From positions 248,001-312,000 of the forward strand of contig MU119229.1 of NCBI GenBank assembly GCA_014904845.1: a stretch of 64,000 nucleotides of DNA, in the 5' to 3' direction. The translations under genes were made by a program, and so were the position numbers. Shown here piece after piece: positions 12,096-22,100 of the stretch. The notes under the pieces were generated by a model. That model did no database searches and was not told where the DNA came from. It worked only from the letters and a program-made list of their open reading frames with translations. How positions within the stretch are numbered: the first letter of the stretch is position 1; every line of letters starts with the position of its first letter. Source of the stretch: Acephala macrosclerotiorum (taxonomy: Eukaryota > Ascomycota > Leotiomycetes > Helotiales > Mollisiaceae).

Positions 12096-13724
12096 CTACT
12101 TAGCGCCTCTTCCCGCTAAAGCCGATGATCTCGCCATCTTCTCATTCCTTGCCTGATCTCTAGCCTGGTCCCAAGCTCGCCCAGAGCCACCTGCTTTGGC
12201 ATCTCTCTTAGCCTTCTTCTCCTCTTTCAGAGTCCTAGCTTTTTCCCTAGGATCAATGACCACCAGCTCGTCCTCTGCCTTCTTTCTATAAGAGAGGTCT
12301 TTGCCCAACTTGTCTTCCTTGAATGACAGGGCATGGGACATCCAACCAATATCGTCATCGTCATCATCCTTTTCCCCATCAGCTTGTGTATCCCACTTCT
12401 TACATGACTGACAATCCGCAATGAAATGGAGATCGCAGAGTGCAGCCTCTTCATCATCAGGAGCACCACTATCTTTGTGATTCTCATTCTCTGGAACTGG
12501 TTCCGTCTTTGAGACTTCTTTCTCTGGTGGTGCTTGATCCAATCTTGATTGGAATGCTTTTAATAGATCCAAGGTTCGTTGATCTGGCGGAGCGCTCTCT
12601 CCGGGATGTCGTTTCCTCCCGCGTACAGAGGTTTTGGGTATCATTGTTTCCAAAACAGACTTCTTCTTTTCTGATACAGGTGCTGTCCGAACATTCCTCT
12701 TCATAGATGCTTTGAGCTCTGCAATCTGTGCGTTTGTTCGATCGAGGAGCGACGAAACCTTTTGCACAGGTTCTGGTTCTAGTGAAGAGGATGTATCGCG
12801 AGCAACCTTCGCAGCTCGATTCGGTATAGCCATAGGAGGAGCTGATATCGGCTCTGGTGGTGATTCGGGAGAAGGAGCTCTGGCTGCTTTCTTCTCCACG
12901 GCCTTTGGCGCGGTCTTGACTTTTGGTGGTGGTGCAGCCTCCTCCGTATCCATCACAATTCTGGTGTCAAACTTCGCCTTCTTAATTACTGGAGCAGCTT
13001 CTTCTCCGTCTCCATCATCCCCAAAGCTCAGCAATTGCTTGCCCGCCTTCCTTTTCTTCTTCTTATCCGCAGGCGCCTTGGGCTGTTGCACCACAAGCGC
13101 AGTCCTCTGCCTCTTTACCATATCCTGGAAAGGGTTGACCAGCACCTCCACACTGGTAATCTTCGGAGGATATAACGGCCTATCATCCTCACCCACCTCC
13201 ATCTCTCCCATCCTCGCAACATTGTAAATCGTATCTCCCTCCACTCTGCCAAACAGCGTGTTCTTTCCCTGCAGTTCTGGCGTGTCGCCCAATGTGATAA
13301 AGAATTGGCTGCCATTCGTATCCGGACCCTCATTCGCCATACCCAGCAGTCCTCTCCGATTGAACTTAATCCTACTGTGAAATTCATCTTTCAATCCAAC
13401 ACCATGTACCCCAGCATTCTTCCCCTTCCTGTCTTCCATAGGCCATATTCCGCCCTCTTCTCTAGCTTCTGCGAATTGTCCTCCATCGTAAATGCTCTCG
13501 CCGCCTGCGCCCGTGCCTGTGGGGTCACCACCTTGTATAATGAAGCCTGGGACGAGTCGGTGGAAGATTGTGTTATCATAGTAGCCGTCGAGGCAGTGCT
13601 GCAGGAAGTTGCGACATGTTAGGGGAATTTGTTGCGCCCAGAGCTCGAGGGAAATGTCGCCAGCTGTAGTGTGGAGGATGCAAGAGGCTGTGGGTTGTGG
13701 TTCGAGATTGTAGAGGGAGGACAT
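12096..13724 (-). CDS. CWC27: Spliceosomal cyclophilin-type protein CWC27
   Basis: A single exon encoding 542 residues. The cyclophilin domain covers about residues 8-205: ISLELWAQQIPLTCRNFLQH, the active-site-like FHRLVPGFIIQGGDPTGTG, and GSQFFITL. In the segment TPELQGKNTLFGRV the position that is Trp in active cyclophilins is Glu, which is typical of CWC27 and is associated with weak or absent prolyl-isomerase activity. The rest is the long charged tail of the family, with Lys-rich runs, an acidic DDDDDIGWMSHALSF motif and a basic C-terminus. CWC27 joins the activated spliceosome with CWC22. The start is the first ATG of the frame (MSSLYNLEPQPTASC), which matches the family's N-terminus. 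Confidence 0.93.
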   Translation of the reverse strand: MSSLYNLEPQPTASCILHTTAGDISLELWAQQIPLTCRNFLQHCLDGYYDNTIFHRLVPGFIIQGGDPTGTGAGGESIYDGGQFAEAREEGGIWPMEDRKGKNAGVHGVGLKDEFHSRIKFNRRGLLGMANEGPDTNGSQFFITLGDTPELQGKNTLFGRVEGDTIYNVARMGEMEVGEDDRPLYPPKITSVEVLVNPFQDMVKRQRTALVVQQPKAPADKKKKRKAGKQLLSFGDDGDGEEAAPVIKKAKFDTRIVMDTEEAAPPPKVKTAPKAVEKKAARAPSPESPPEPISAPPMAIPNRAAKVARDTSSSLEPEPVQKVSSLLDRTNAQIAELKASMKRNVRTAPVSEKKKSVLETMIPKTSVRGRKRHPGESAPPDQRTLDLLKAFQSRLDQAPPEKEVSKTEPVPENENHKDSGAPDDEEAALCDLHFIADCQSCKKWDTQADGEKDDDDDDIGWMSHALSFKEDKLGKDLSYRKKAEDELVVIDPREKARTLKEEKKAKRDAKAGGSGRAWDQARDQARNEKMARSSALAGRGAK

Positions 13725-14736
13725 TTTTGTGGGAGGCCTGCAAGTTAATGAGGCTTAGGGTTATTGTTCGAGGTGGTGGATGCCTTGTTTTGTTAGGCTT
13801 GTCGTGAAGCATCAATAGCTTCAAAATTTTAGCTTGGTACTGAATCACGTGCCAGGACTACAAAATTGGAAAGCGGTCTCACATGCTCAGTTCCTGGAGA
13901 TTTAGGGAAATTGGGTAAGCTCATCCTGGCAGAGGGAACCTGTATCAATGAACTAAAGTAATTTACAATCTGGGATTTTTTTAAGGCTTTAAGACGTGGG
14001 AGTGTCTGCAAGCGAAGTGAGTGAGAAGCACCAAGTCACATCTCTCGGCAAGTCATACTTCAATGCACGTTGCGACTCGGTGAATTGTAAATTGAAAAGA
14101 TGAAATTCTTCATACCATGCAAGTACCATATGCCCTATGGAGAATGCTACATCATTAAATTGAAAGAAAACCCTCTAGCTCCGTCCTACTACTTATCGAG
14201 TACATAACGTCCTGAACCTTCCCACCACAACCGCTTTCAGACCTTCAAACAGATACCAGTGACACTTAGAGCTCACTGCTGCAACATGGATGAATGGATG
14301 ATATGACACATAGGAGAGTGTGTCCAACTTGATTAGCCTTTCCAGATGTCTACTAGGTCCCAAACTTTTGACTTCTAAAGAGTCTATATGTTTTCCTACG
14401 CGAACATAGTATTTACTATCATTCTCATCCGGACCGAGAACACTTTCGAGTAGCCCTAGCTCACAACGAGTATTTATTTTGCAGGTGCCCTATCTATGTC
14501 TTCTTTTCATCATCCTGACAGATATTTCAACGAACTGAGAACAGACTTCAGTAACATCAAAATATACCCGGCACGTCTCAAAACAGTCGCCTCTATCGTC
14601 TTGCACGTCTCGTGTTGCAATATTTCCACAAAAATAGCGTTTGTATCAGTGGCAGCATCACCAGAACAGAACAAAGCCAGTCCAACAGAGCAAACATATC
14701 CAGCAAAAATCGCCGACAAAGAAACTACAGCTAAAC
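13725..14736. other. Divergent promoter region, CWC27 and the 14.7-kb gene
   Basis: About 1 kb separates two divergently transcribed genes. Short open frames (14496-14846 plus, 14510-14719 minus) overlap the start of the right-hand gene in other frames and are not supported. No RNA gene was seen. Confidence 0.4.
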
Positions 14737-15759
14737 ATGGACTCCAAAAGATCTCGGGTGGCTATAGAAAGCGACGACGAGTCTCAAGAGGAGCGCATGG
14801 CTACGATGAAAAAGCTCAAGACTACTCACGAAGCTCACATAAGTGACTGGATAGCTCAGCAAGAATCTGGAACAGGCTTGAAGGTTGCGAGTACCGGGAC
14901 CGTAACTGCTTTGCTAGGGCAGGATTTCTACGACTTGCCCAACATGGAGCGTAGAGCGTCGGTGGGAGAGATGGTGAAGTTCTCGCAGATAGACTCGACA
15001 TATTCAGAGATCCGAAAGCAAGGCCCTGGTTCCGAGCACGGATCTGATGCTGAGCACGGATGTCATTCAGTGCAAGTACTTGGCTCCGAGCAAGAGTCTG
15101 GACCTGATATGAATATCACGGACACAGAGTCAGCACTTGACTTGCACCATAGCCTCAGCTACGAGGGACAAGAGCTGAGCTACGACGAACATGAAGCGGT
15201 CATTTGTTTGCTCTTATTGTCGAAGGAGACTTCGACTCAAGCAGAGATACAAGAACAGGGATCTCGTTCTCATCAGGAATATGATTCTGAGCTGGAGGTT
15301 GGTTCCGACATAAGAGGCTCGAACACGCTCTCCATGCTTGAATTCCCAGAATTCGAACATGATGGCGGAAATACGTGGGGCAATGAAGAGTCAGAGGATG
15401 AACGTCAAGCTGCATTTGCAATGCTCCAGCTTTCGCGAGAATCTGCGACAGTACTCGAGGTTGCCAGGCAAGAATCATTTGGCTTTAGAGTTGCAAATAC
15501 TGGGGTCGCACCTTCCTTGCCAAGTCAGTCTCGCCACAGGCATCAACTTGTTGGAGAAAGCGGAAGGAGCGGGGACGGGGAAGACTACCATCCCGCCTCC
15601 CATTTGCGACAACATTCGACAGTAGGCCTCAACGTAAACAACAACACGGTTTCGGTCGACACGTATTCTATCGACGACGCAATTTCTGATGACGCAACAA
15701 TTCCTGACGAGGACGCAATTTCTTCTGACGACGAGAACTACGTGAGGATACCGGTCTGA
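14737..15759 (+). CDS. Hypothetical acidic protein with an internal duplicated motif
   Basis: 340 residues from the ATG at 14737 (MDSKRSRVAIESDDES); the open frame continues upstream, but the first in-frame ATG there gives a Gln-rich leader that looks like UTR. No family was recognised. The protein is rich in Ser, Glu, Asp and Gln. A motif of about 25 residues occurs twice: DEHEAVICLLLLSKETSTQA and DERQAAFAMLQLSRESATVL (about residues 149-175 and 229-255). Both are amphipathic acidic helices, somewhat like ubiquitin-interacting motifs, but the key Ala/Ser pattern is not clear enough to claim that. It is followed in the same direction and the same frame by the next gene, 84 bp later. Confidence 0.6.
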   Translation: MDSKRSRVAIESDDESQEERMATMKKLKTTHEAHISDWIAQQESGTGLKVASTGTVTALLGQDFYDLPNMERRASVGEMVKFSQIDSTYSEIRKQGPGSEHGSDAEHGCHSVQVLGSEQESGPDMNITDTESALDLHHSLSYEGQELSYDEHEAVICLLLLSKETSTQAEIQEQGSRSHQEYDSELEVGSDIRGSNTLSMLEFPEFEHDGGNTWGNEESEDERQAAFAMLQLSRESATVLEVARQESFGFRVANTGVAPSLPSQSRHRHQLVGESGRSGDGEDYHPASHLRQHSTVGLNVNNNTVSVDTYSIDDAISDDATIPDEDAISSDDENYVRIPV

Positions 15760-15843
15760 TCTCGTCCGAAAGACACCCCAGTGCCCCACCCAAGTGCTCA
15801 ATATGTCCCGCGCCGCTCGGCGGTGAGGAGTCAAGACGACCAG

Positions 15844-16911
15844 ATGGAGACGCCGAAGAAGAGAGGGCGTACTAAAGAATCAAAAACCAAACCAAAGATA
15901 GTAGCCGAAGGTGAACATGACAGCAGCACGCCGACCAGTCAACCGTCAACCAGAAGAGGCCGCCAAAGTTCCAAGGGGTCTGGGGAGTATGAGACGCCAA
16001 TAACACGACAAACAACCTTCCGATACAGTGGCCCGCCAGAATATCTCCTAGACCCGAATCGCAATGACGCCTACGCTGATCCCAACAATATCGTTCAAGA
16101 TCCCGATGGAAGCAACAGACCAAGAGATTGGGGAGACTATCATGAGCATAAGCAAGATCGCAGAGTACACGGGGTTATCAGTAAAGACGAGGAAGCGTTG
16201 AAAACAGCTCGGTCTCTTGATCTGATAGCAAAGGTAAGCCCTACTTTTGAATGTTCTGAGACTTCTGGAACATTTGCTCTTTCCTCTAAAGCTGTCGCTA
16301 ATATGATGCAGGAAGATACGCGCACTCCTGTGTCTTATACCTTTGCGAACCCAAAGACTAGCGAAGAAACACTGAACAACTTCCGGACTTTCCCATACCG
16401 TGATTCTAATGTCGACTACTTATTTCCACCCGAAAGCGAAAAGCCCTCAGTCGAATCACTTCTCCACCCATTCGAGACATCTAATATTCGAGACACTCCA
16501 CTCTCCACCAAGCCACGTAAACTCAAACAACCCTCAAAAGAGCCAGCAGACCTCGAAGCCTTCGACAGAGAGATCCAAGCCGACGTGCGTATATACTATG
16601 CCAAAGTAAAGAATCGTCCAGAGTTGATGAACGAAAGCATACTAGATTTGGATCAAGGGCGAAGTCAGAGTACACCGTATGACGACTATCCAATCCCAAT
16701 CCATGACGATATGAGGATCGACCCGATGAAGAACGAGTACTTCCGTTCAATCTCAGCATGGTACACACGCGAAACACCCCAGCACTACTGGGAGATGCGC
16801 AAGGGGATTCTTCGGGAGCAAGAGGCGGCCAGACTGAAGGAGCGCATGAAGAAGTTGAGGGAAGAAGAGGGACATGCTGTGAAGAAAGACCCGGTAGAGG
16901 TGGGACATTGA
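15844..16911 (+). CDS. Hypothetical protein, basic N-terminus (2 exons)
   Basis: Exons are 15844-16233 and 16312-16911. The 78-bp intron has a GTAAGC donor, a GCTAAT branch and a GCAG acceptor; because its length is a multiple of three and it has no stop, the unspliced frame is also open. The spliced product has 329 residues. The N-terminus is Lys/Arg-rich (METPKKRGRTKESKTKPK) and resembles a nuclear localisation signal. The C-terminal 90 residues are globular with Tyr and Trp (YFRSISAWYTRETPQHYWEM) and end in a charged helix. No family was recognised. The ATG at 15844 is the first in frame; an out-of-frame short uORF begins at about 15803. Confidence 0.65.
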   Translation: METPKKRGRTKESKTKPKIVAEGEHDSSTPTSQPSTRRGRQSSKGSGEYETPITRQTTFRYSGPPEYLLDPNRNDAYADPNNIVQDPDGSNRPRDWGDYHEHKQDRRVHGVISKDEEALKTARSLDLIAKVSPTFECSETSGTFALSSKAVANMMQEDTRTPVSYTFANPKTSEETLNNFRTFPYRDSNVDYLFPPESEKPSVESLLHPFETSNIRDTPLSTKPRKLKQPSKEPADLEAFDREIQADVRIYYAKVKNRPELMNESILDLDQGRSQSTPYDDYPIPIHDDMRIDPMKNEYFRSISAWYTRETPQHYWEMRKGILREQEAARLKERMKKLREEEGHAVKKDPVEVGH

Positions 16912-17337
16912 AGTCCAGGAAAGCGTCAAAGGGTTGAGTCCGGGGAGCAATCGCCATCGCCATCGAAGAGGCAGAAGATGTCTGCTAATGGAGGCGATCC
17001 AGGTTAGTAATCAGTTGGTATGTGTATTGTTGAGGTATTTTAGATCAGGGTTTTTGATGCATCTGGGATTGAAAAGTCCTCTCACGGGCTCGGGACATCC
17101 AAAGATGACCCTGTTTTCAACATTATATAGTCGTGGCATTGATATTTGGAGGGAACTGGATGGACTGGGTATTGCGGCTTTGGACATTGTATGTTTAGAC
17201 TAATAAGCATGTTTCTTTAATCATTGGCTATGCTTCTCGAAGTGGGCTCTTACAAGCTCGAGAAAGTAGAAGTGAATGTATCGCCTCTTTTTGTGCTTTT
17301 AGGTCTTCACTTGATAGATATCTCATTGAAGATAGCT
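16912..17337. other. Intergenic between convergent genes
   Basis: The 3' flanks of the 15.8-kb gene and of deoxyhypusine synthase meet here. Only short non-specific open frames were seen. Confidence 0.5.
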
Positions 17338-18514
17338 TCAAGGCTTGCTTGCATCTTTCGCAAACGTTGCCGCGACTATCAATGGAAAGCAAGCAGTTGC
17401 CTCGACATAAACCTGCGGTGACATATTAGCCCAGGCCGTCCAAGCACTCTGAGAAGAGGACGTGCCTTAACACTATCAGCCCCAGCCTTGATCTTTCCCC
17501 AGCTTACAGCCTCATCCGGCCTTGCACCAGCATCACTCCCATCAAACTCCTGCGCTGTATTGATGTAGACTGCGCTTTCTGCACCATTCCTCATCAGGCA
17601 CGCATTGGCAATATGATGTTTCACAATACCACCCCCGAGAATGATCATTCCTGCTCTCTTGGCCCGCACAGCAATCGTATTGATTTTCCGGATGTCTTCC
17701 ACAATATCAATCTTCAGCTTTAAAGGAGAAGCTTTGAAAGTATGGAAGTACAACATATCTCCCAAACTCCCATCCGTGAGCGCCGGACTAAAAACAGGAA
17801 TATTGTTTTTGTATGCCCAGTAGTAGACGGAACGCTCATCATTGATCTCTTTCCCAAGTCGATGAATGACTTTTGATGGTGTCCAGTTGATTGGTTCCTC
17901 TGTGTCTTTGCTGGCTTCTTGCTCTTCAAGCATTTTGTTCAAAATAGGGACAACCCAGTCTTCGAAGAGGCAATAGTTGTTATTAGGTACGATGAGGTTT
18001 CCGATGCGGTTGAGGCCTTTGCTGCGGAGTTCGGCGCCAGATGTGGAGAATGCGCCGATGTAGGTATCTCCGAGACACTTTATAAGGTCTTCTTCGATGC
18101 CACCAGCTGTTGCTACGATTGCTGAGACGTGCTTATGTTCGACAAGATACCGGAGTGTACCTCGAAGGCCGGAGGAGATGAGGTTTGAGGTATAGCCGAG
18201 GAAGATTGTGGTTTTGTCGCCGGTTTCTTGGTCTGTCCATGCTCTCTGATTGTGTTAGTGGTGGTGTCTCAGATAGCAGAGTGGCGTACCATATCATTGA
18301 TAATTCGTACAGCTTCTCCAATTGAACTTGCTTGGAATCCCATGTGGTTCATGCCGCTAATCAGATCATCTACCGTGATGGGTCGCCCGGAAAACTTGTT
18401 GAAGTCTAGTTCTTCGACTTTCTGGGCGTCTTTAGGCATCTCGTTGGAGGGAACCAAAACAGCATCTGTCACTGTCGAGGGTGGTGCCCCTTGATTTTCT
18501 GATGAGGTAGTCAT
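17338..18514 (-). CDS. DYS1: Deoxyhypusine synthase (3 exons, one GC-AG intron)
   Basis: NAD-dependent enzyme that transfers the aminobutyl group of spermidine to one lysine of eIF5A, the first step of hypusine formation in the cytosol. Exons are 18290-18514, 17466-18245 and 17338-17412, giving 359 residues. Diagnostic stretches are [52 protein letters not shown] and the active-site lysine region [16 protein letters not shown]. Intron 1 is only 44 bp (GTACGC donor). Intron 2 (17413-17465, 53 bp) begins GCACGT and ends CGCAG; using it restores the conserved VKVY and [12 protein letters not shown]-terminus, whereas read-through gives an unrelated tail. A GT donor 6 nt upstream would delete the conserved VK pair. 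Length and order match the family. Confidence 0.93.
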
Positions 18515-19151
18515 GCTGAATACTGACGATTGGAAAAGGGGAGTGTGAATTGTAAATCACCTTCAAGTTTGCACCAGGAAGCTGAACTTCTATGGTGTGC
18601 TTGGTCTTGGATTCAGTGTATGCAGTGAGAAGTCGACCCTACCGCTATTGTAAACAAGCAACTCTCTTCGGTCCAGATTAAGACCGTCTGCTACCCCAAG
18701 GCTGGCCAAGAGATCCTCATGCGACCTAAGAGGCTGGCAGCTTCAATTGCCAAAGGTGAACTCGAGCACCGGGAAAAGATGCCTCGAGAGATACCAAAGA
18801 TTGTTCATGCACTAAGCCAAAGCAGTATGCGGTATATGAAGACTTCGAGAGACTGGATATGAGAGTTTTCCGAGTCTGATGATGTTTTAAAGTGCGACCA
18901 AAAAAAAGTTTGTCATAGGGCGAAGCGAGCGCGGCTGCGGCTAGCCCCGCTGTATGATGCATGGCGGCTATTTTGAAGGCTGCGCTAGGCTCATTTTAAT
19001 TTAGTCGAATTCAAGCCTTACGATTAGGCCCTTCAACTTGGATCGAGAATCAACTCAACCTCCACGACTCTCCAGGTTTACATGAACCCACCCTCACATT
19101 CCATCACGACGCGCAATCGCCTGTTCGACTGGGTCATTGCCCTGATGGTCA
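18515..19151. other. Divergent promoter region, DYS1 and SNT1
   Basis: About 640 bp between divergently transcribed genes. It holds the leader of the SNT1-type gene, including an upstream ATG at 19082 and a probable 5' intron (19154-19199). No other feature was recognised. Confidence 0.45.
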
Positions 19152-22100
19152 ATGTATGTTTAAATTCGATTCTGCGTGCCCATGCTGACGTTTTTCAAGG
19201 CCTCAAGGAGCCAAGTTCCGTCCAAGGAACGACTTGGGCGACTCGCGCCGCTCACCACGCGATTTCTCGCCCGGACGCTATAACGACCGCAATGACCGCA
19301 ATGATAGAGCTGAAGGCAACGACCGAGATGATTACAGAGGTGGATCACACATGTCGGAACGAAGACGATCGATACCTGATATCCGGTCGAACAACAATGC
19401 ATTCAGCTCCAACAGAGATACATTCAGGGATAGGGAGCCAAGAGAGCCAATGGGACGAGAATCATCTCGAGATTTCCCTCCTCGCGACCCACCCAGAGGT
19501 CCAAAGGGGTTGATCGATGCTCCGACAGGTCCTCGCGCATCGAGCTACGGCGACTTCCGTGGAGAGAGAGGAGATTATGGATACCGCGGTGACTACAGAG
19601 GAGATCGAGGACGTGGGCGAGGGCGAGGATGGAGGGATGATAGTCGGGATCGAGCCCGCGATTTAGATCGTAATTACCGACGAGATCGAGACGATCGAGG
19701 ACCATCGCATTTCCGAGATGAGCCTGGTCGGGAGCGTTGGGGAGCTCGTGAGCCGACATACAACAGGGCCCGAAGACTGTCGCCTCAAGGACGAGGCCGA
19801 TCGCCAACTTATGGAGTACGGGACAGCCGAGATGTACCTCCGAACATTGAAGTAGATCGTGCTCGTCGTAGCTCTCGCGATGGACCCCTTTCAGGAGGCT
19901 CACCTTCATCAGACAGCGTTCCCTTTGGTCGTGGGTTTGGCAGAGCTCCTCGTGGCGGCAGAGGTCGAGGCAGAGGAGGCTATTATGATGACCATAGACG
20001 TAGCAGATCGCCAGATCCTACGTGGAATCGTCGAACTCAACCATCAGCCACTCCACCTCCTCAAGTCCCAGCATTTGGTTCCAATATGGCAGTCCCCGGC
20101 CCAGTCCCTGGAGTTGCGGTTCCAACTGCCCCGCGCTTCCAAAGAATTATCAAACGAACAACTAGTAGACCCACTTCAATCAATCCGGTCGTCGAAAATA
20201 GCGTTAAGACCGACGGCCAGTTGAGCGTATCTCACCCTTCGGTGCAGTCTTCTTCTGTAAATGCAACTAAGGATCAAGAAGCTTCGTCTGTCGCAAGCCC
20301 AGAAGACAGTGAGAAGCAATCTGGAACAACGTTCTCAGAGGATGTTGGGAAACCTGTTGCACAGACTGATCGTAAGCGCAAGCCAATCATTAGCAAACGC
20401 CTGCCAAAGCCCGCTATACGAGATACATCTGATATGGAAGACTCTGGCGATGAGCTCGATGATGGTTATTTCGAAGGGGAGATCGCCAAGGTCAAGCAGC
20501 AGATTGAGCAGGTCCCGAAGGACAATCTTCTAATGCCGCGCGAGCATCCCGGAAAGTTGTTCCTACAGCCATATATTGACGCCAACATCGATGAGTTACC
20601 TAGCGCTACCAAAGTCATTGCACTCGAGCCATGCGTAGCTCCAGAGGTGACTCAACAAGCACCAGCCTTAAACCACGCTGAGCCATTGGACACACCTATG
20701 ATTGAGCCTTCAGCGGGCACGCTAGCACCCAGACCAAGATCAGAAGGAAGAAGCCGGTCTGTAACTCCACTGTCAGAACAAGAGTCCTCTGTCAAGAATT
20801 CTTTCGAAAGGGGGACGAGCATTCTAACCCTGCAGCCTACGGCTTCAGATGCAAAAATTGATACCCGAAAGGAAGCAGTCATTCAACCATGGAATCCTTC
20901 AACATTTTTGCAAAGTTCTAACCTCAATTCTGACAATTCCTCTGCCACCAAAGCTTCCCAGCCATCAACAAAGCTTGGTATGCAGAGCCCCAAGAATGGA
21001 GCAGACACCCAGATGTTAGATGTCACTGCTTTCTTGCAGAATGGGCACCCCGAGAAAGAGGCAGACACCCCTATGCCAGACGCTACTCCTTTCCTGCCAG
21101 GTCCAAGTCAACATTCACGTCAGGAAGATGGCGAACCATTTACGGATCTTGACGCATTCCCGGGGGCGGGATGTTCGAGGCGTGACCCACGTTCGCCGGC
21201 AGATATTCAAATGAATGATGCTACTCCTCTTCAATTCCCAATTCAGCCACCAAAGAATGGGTTTCACAGCTTCGACGCTTTCGTGGCTGCTCCAAGCCGT
21301 CCTACGAATAATGCAGATTCGAACTCCTCCATGCGGCCATCATCAGCAGCGTCACCACTGGAGAACGACACCACGCCCTTCGAGGAGCATCCTGCTGCCA
21401 AAGAAAAGCCTATAGCTGCTCCCAAACCTCAAAAACCAATGATGGACACATTTTCAGACTCGGAGGATGATGATGGAGAAGCTGAACTTATCAGGCGCAC
21501 AAGGAGGCAGATGAGTACGCCAGATCCGGACACCTTACCGAGGTTCGACTGTAAACCTTGGTTTCAGGACGAAAAGTTCTTGAAACAGATGGAATATGAC
21601 AATAACAACACAGAGTTGCATGATTATATTGGGCAGAGAATTAGGGAGGACAGGGCACGTATCGAACGTGAACAAGCCGAAGCGCGCAAAGCTTTCATAC
21701 AACAGCGACTGGAATATCGTCGTTTCACCGAATTTTCCGAGGACCCCCTTGCTGTCAAGAGTAGAGAGACGTTTGCGAAGGCCCGCGAAAAGGCTGCTGC
21801 TGAAGCTGCCGCGCCGCAACCATCCTCTAAACCTTCTGGTGGAGCCAAGCCAGAAGGGCGCCGAGTGGGCCGATTTGCGACCGAGCATGATTTTGAAAGA
21901 GTCCTGCGAGAATCAGAACAGGAGGCCAAAGCGACAAAAGAGAAGGAGGAGCGCCTCAAGACTGCAAGTGCAAAAGAAGCCAAGATTCCGGATATGTGTT
22001 GGACCAAGGATTTGTGGGATGAGTCCATGTTCCATGATAGGAACCGTTTGGTACCATTCGACAGATCATTCGCCATCCTAGAGTTTGGTGAGCCCGTTGA

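Noticed and set aside
19234..19350. Start of SNT1 at the TTG of 19234
   Set aside because: Nuclear genes do not normally start at TTG; the coding-like frame continues upstream to a splice acceptor, so the split ATG or the ATG at 19351 is more likely.
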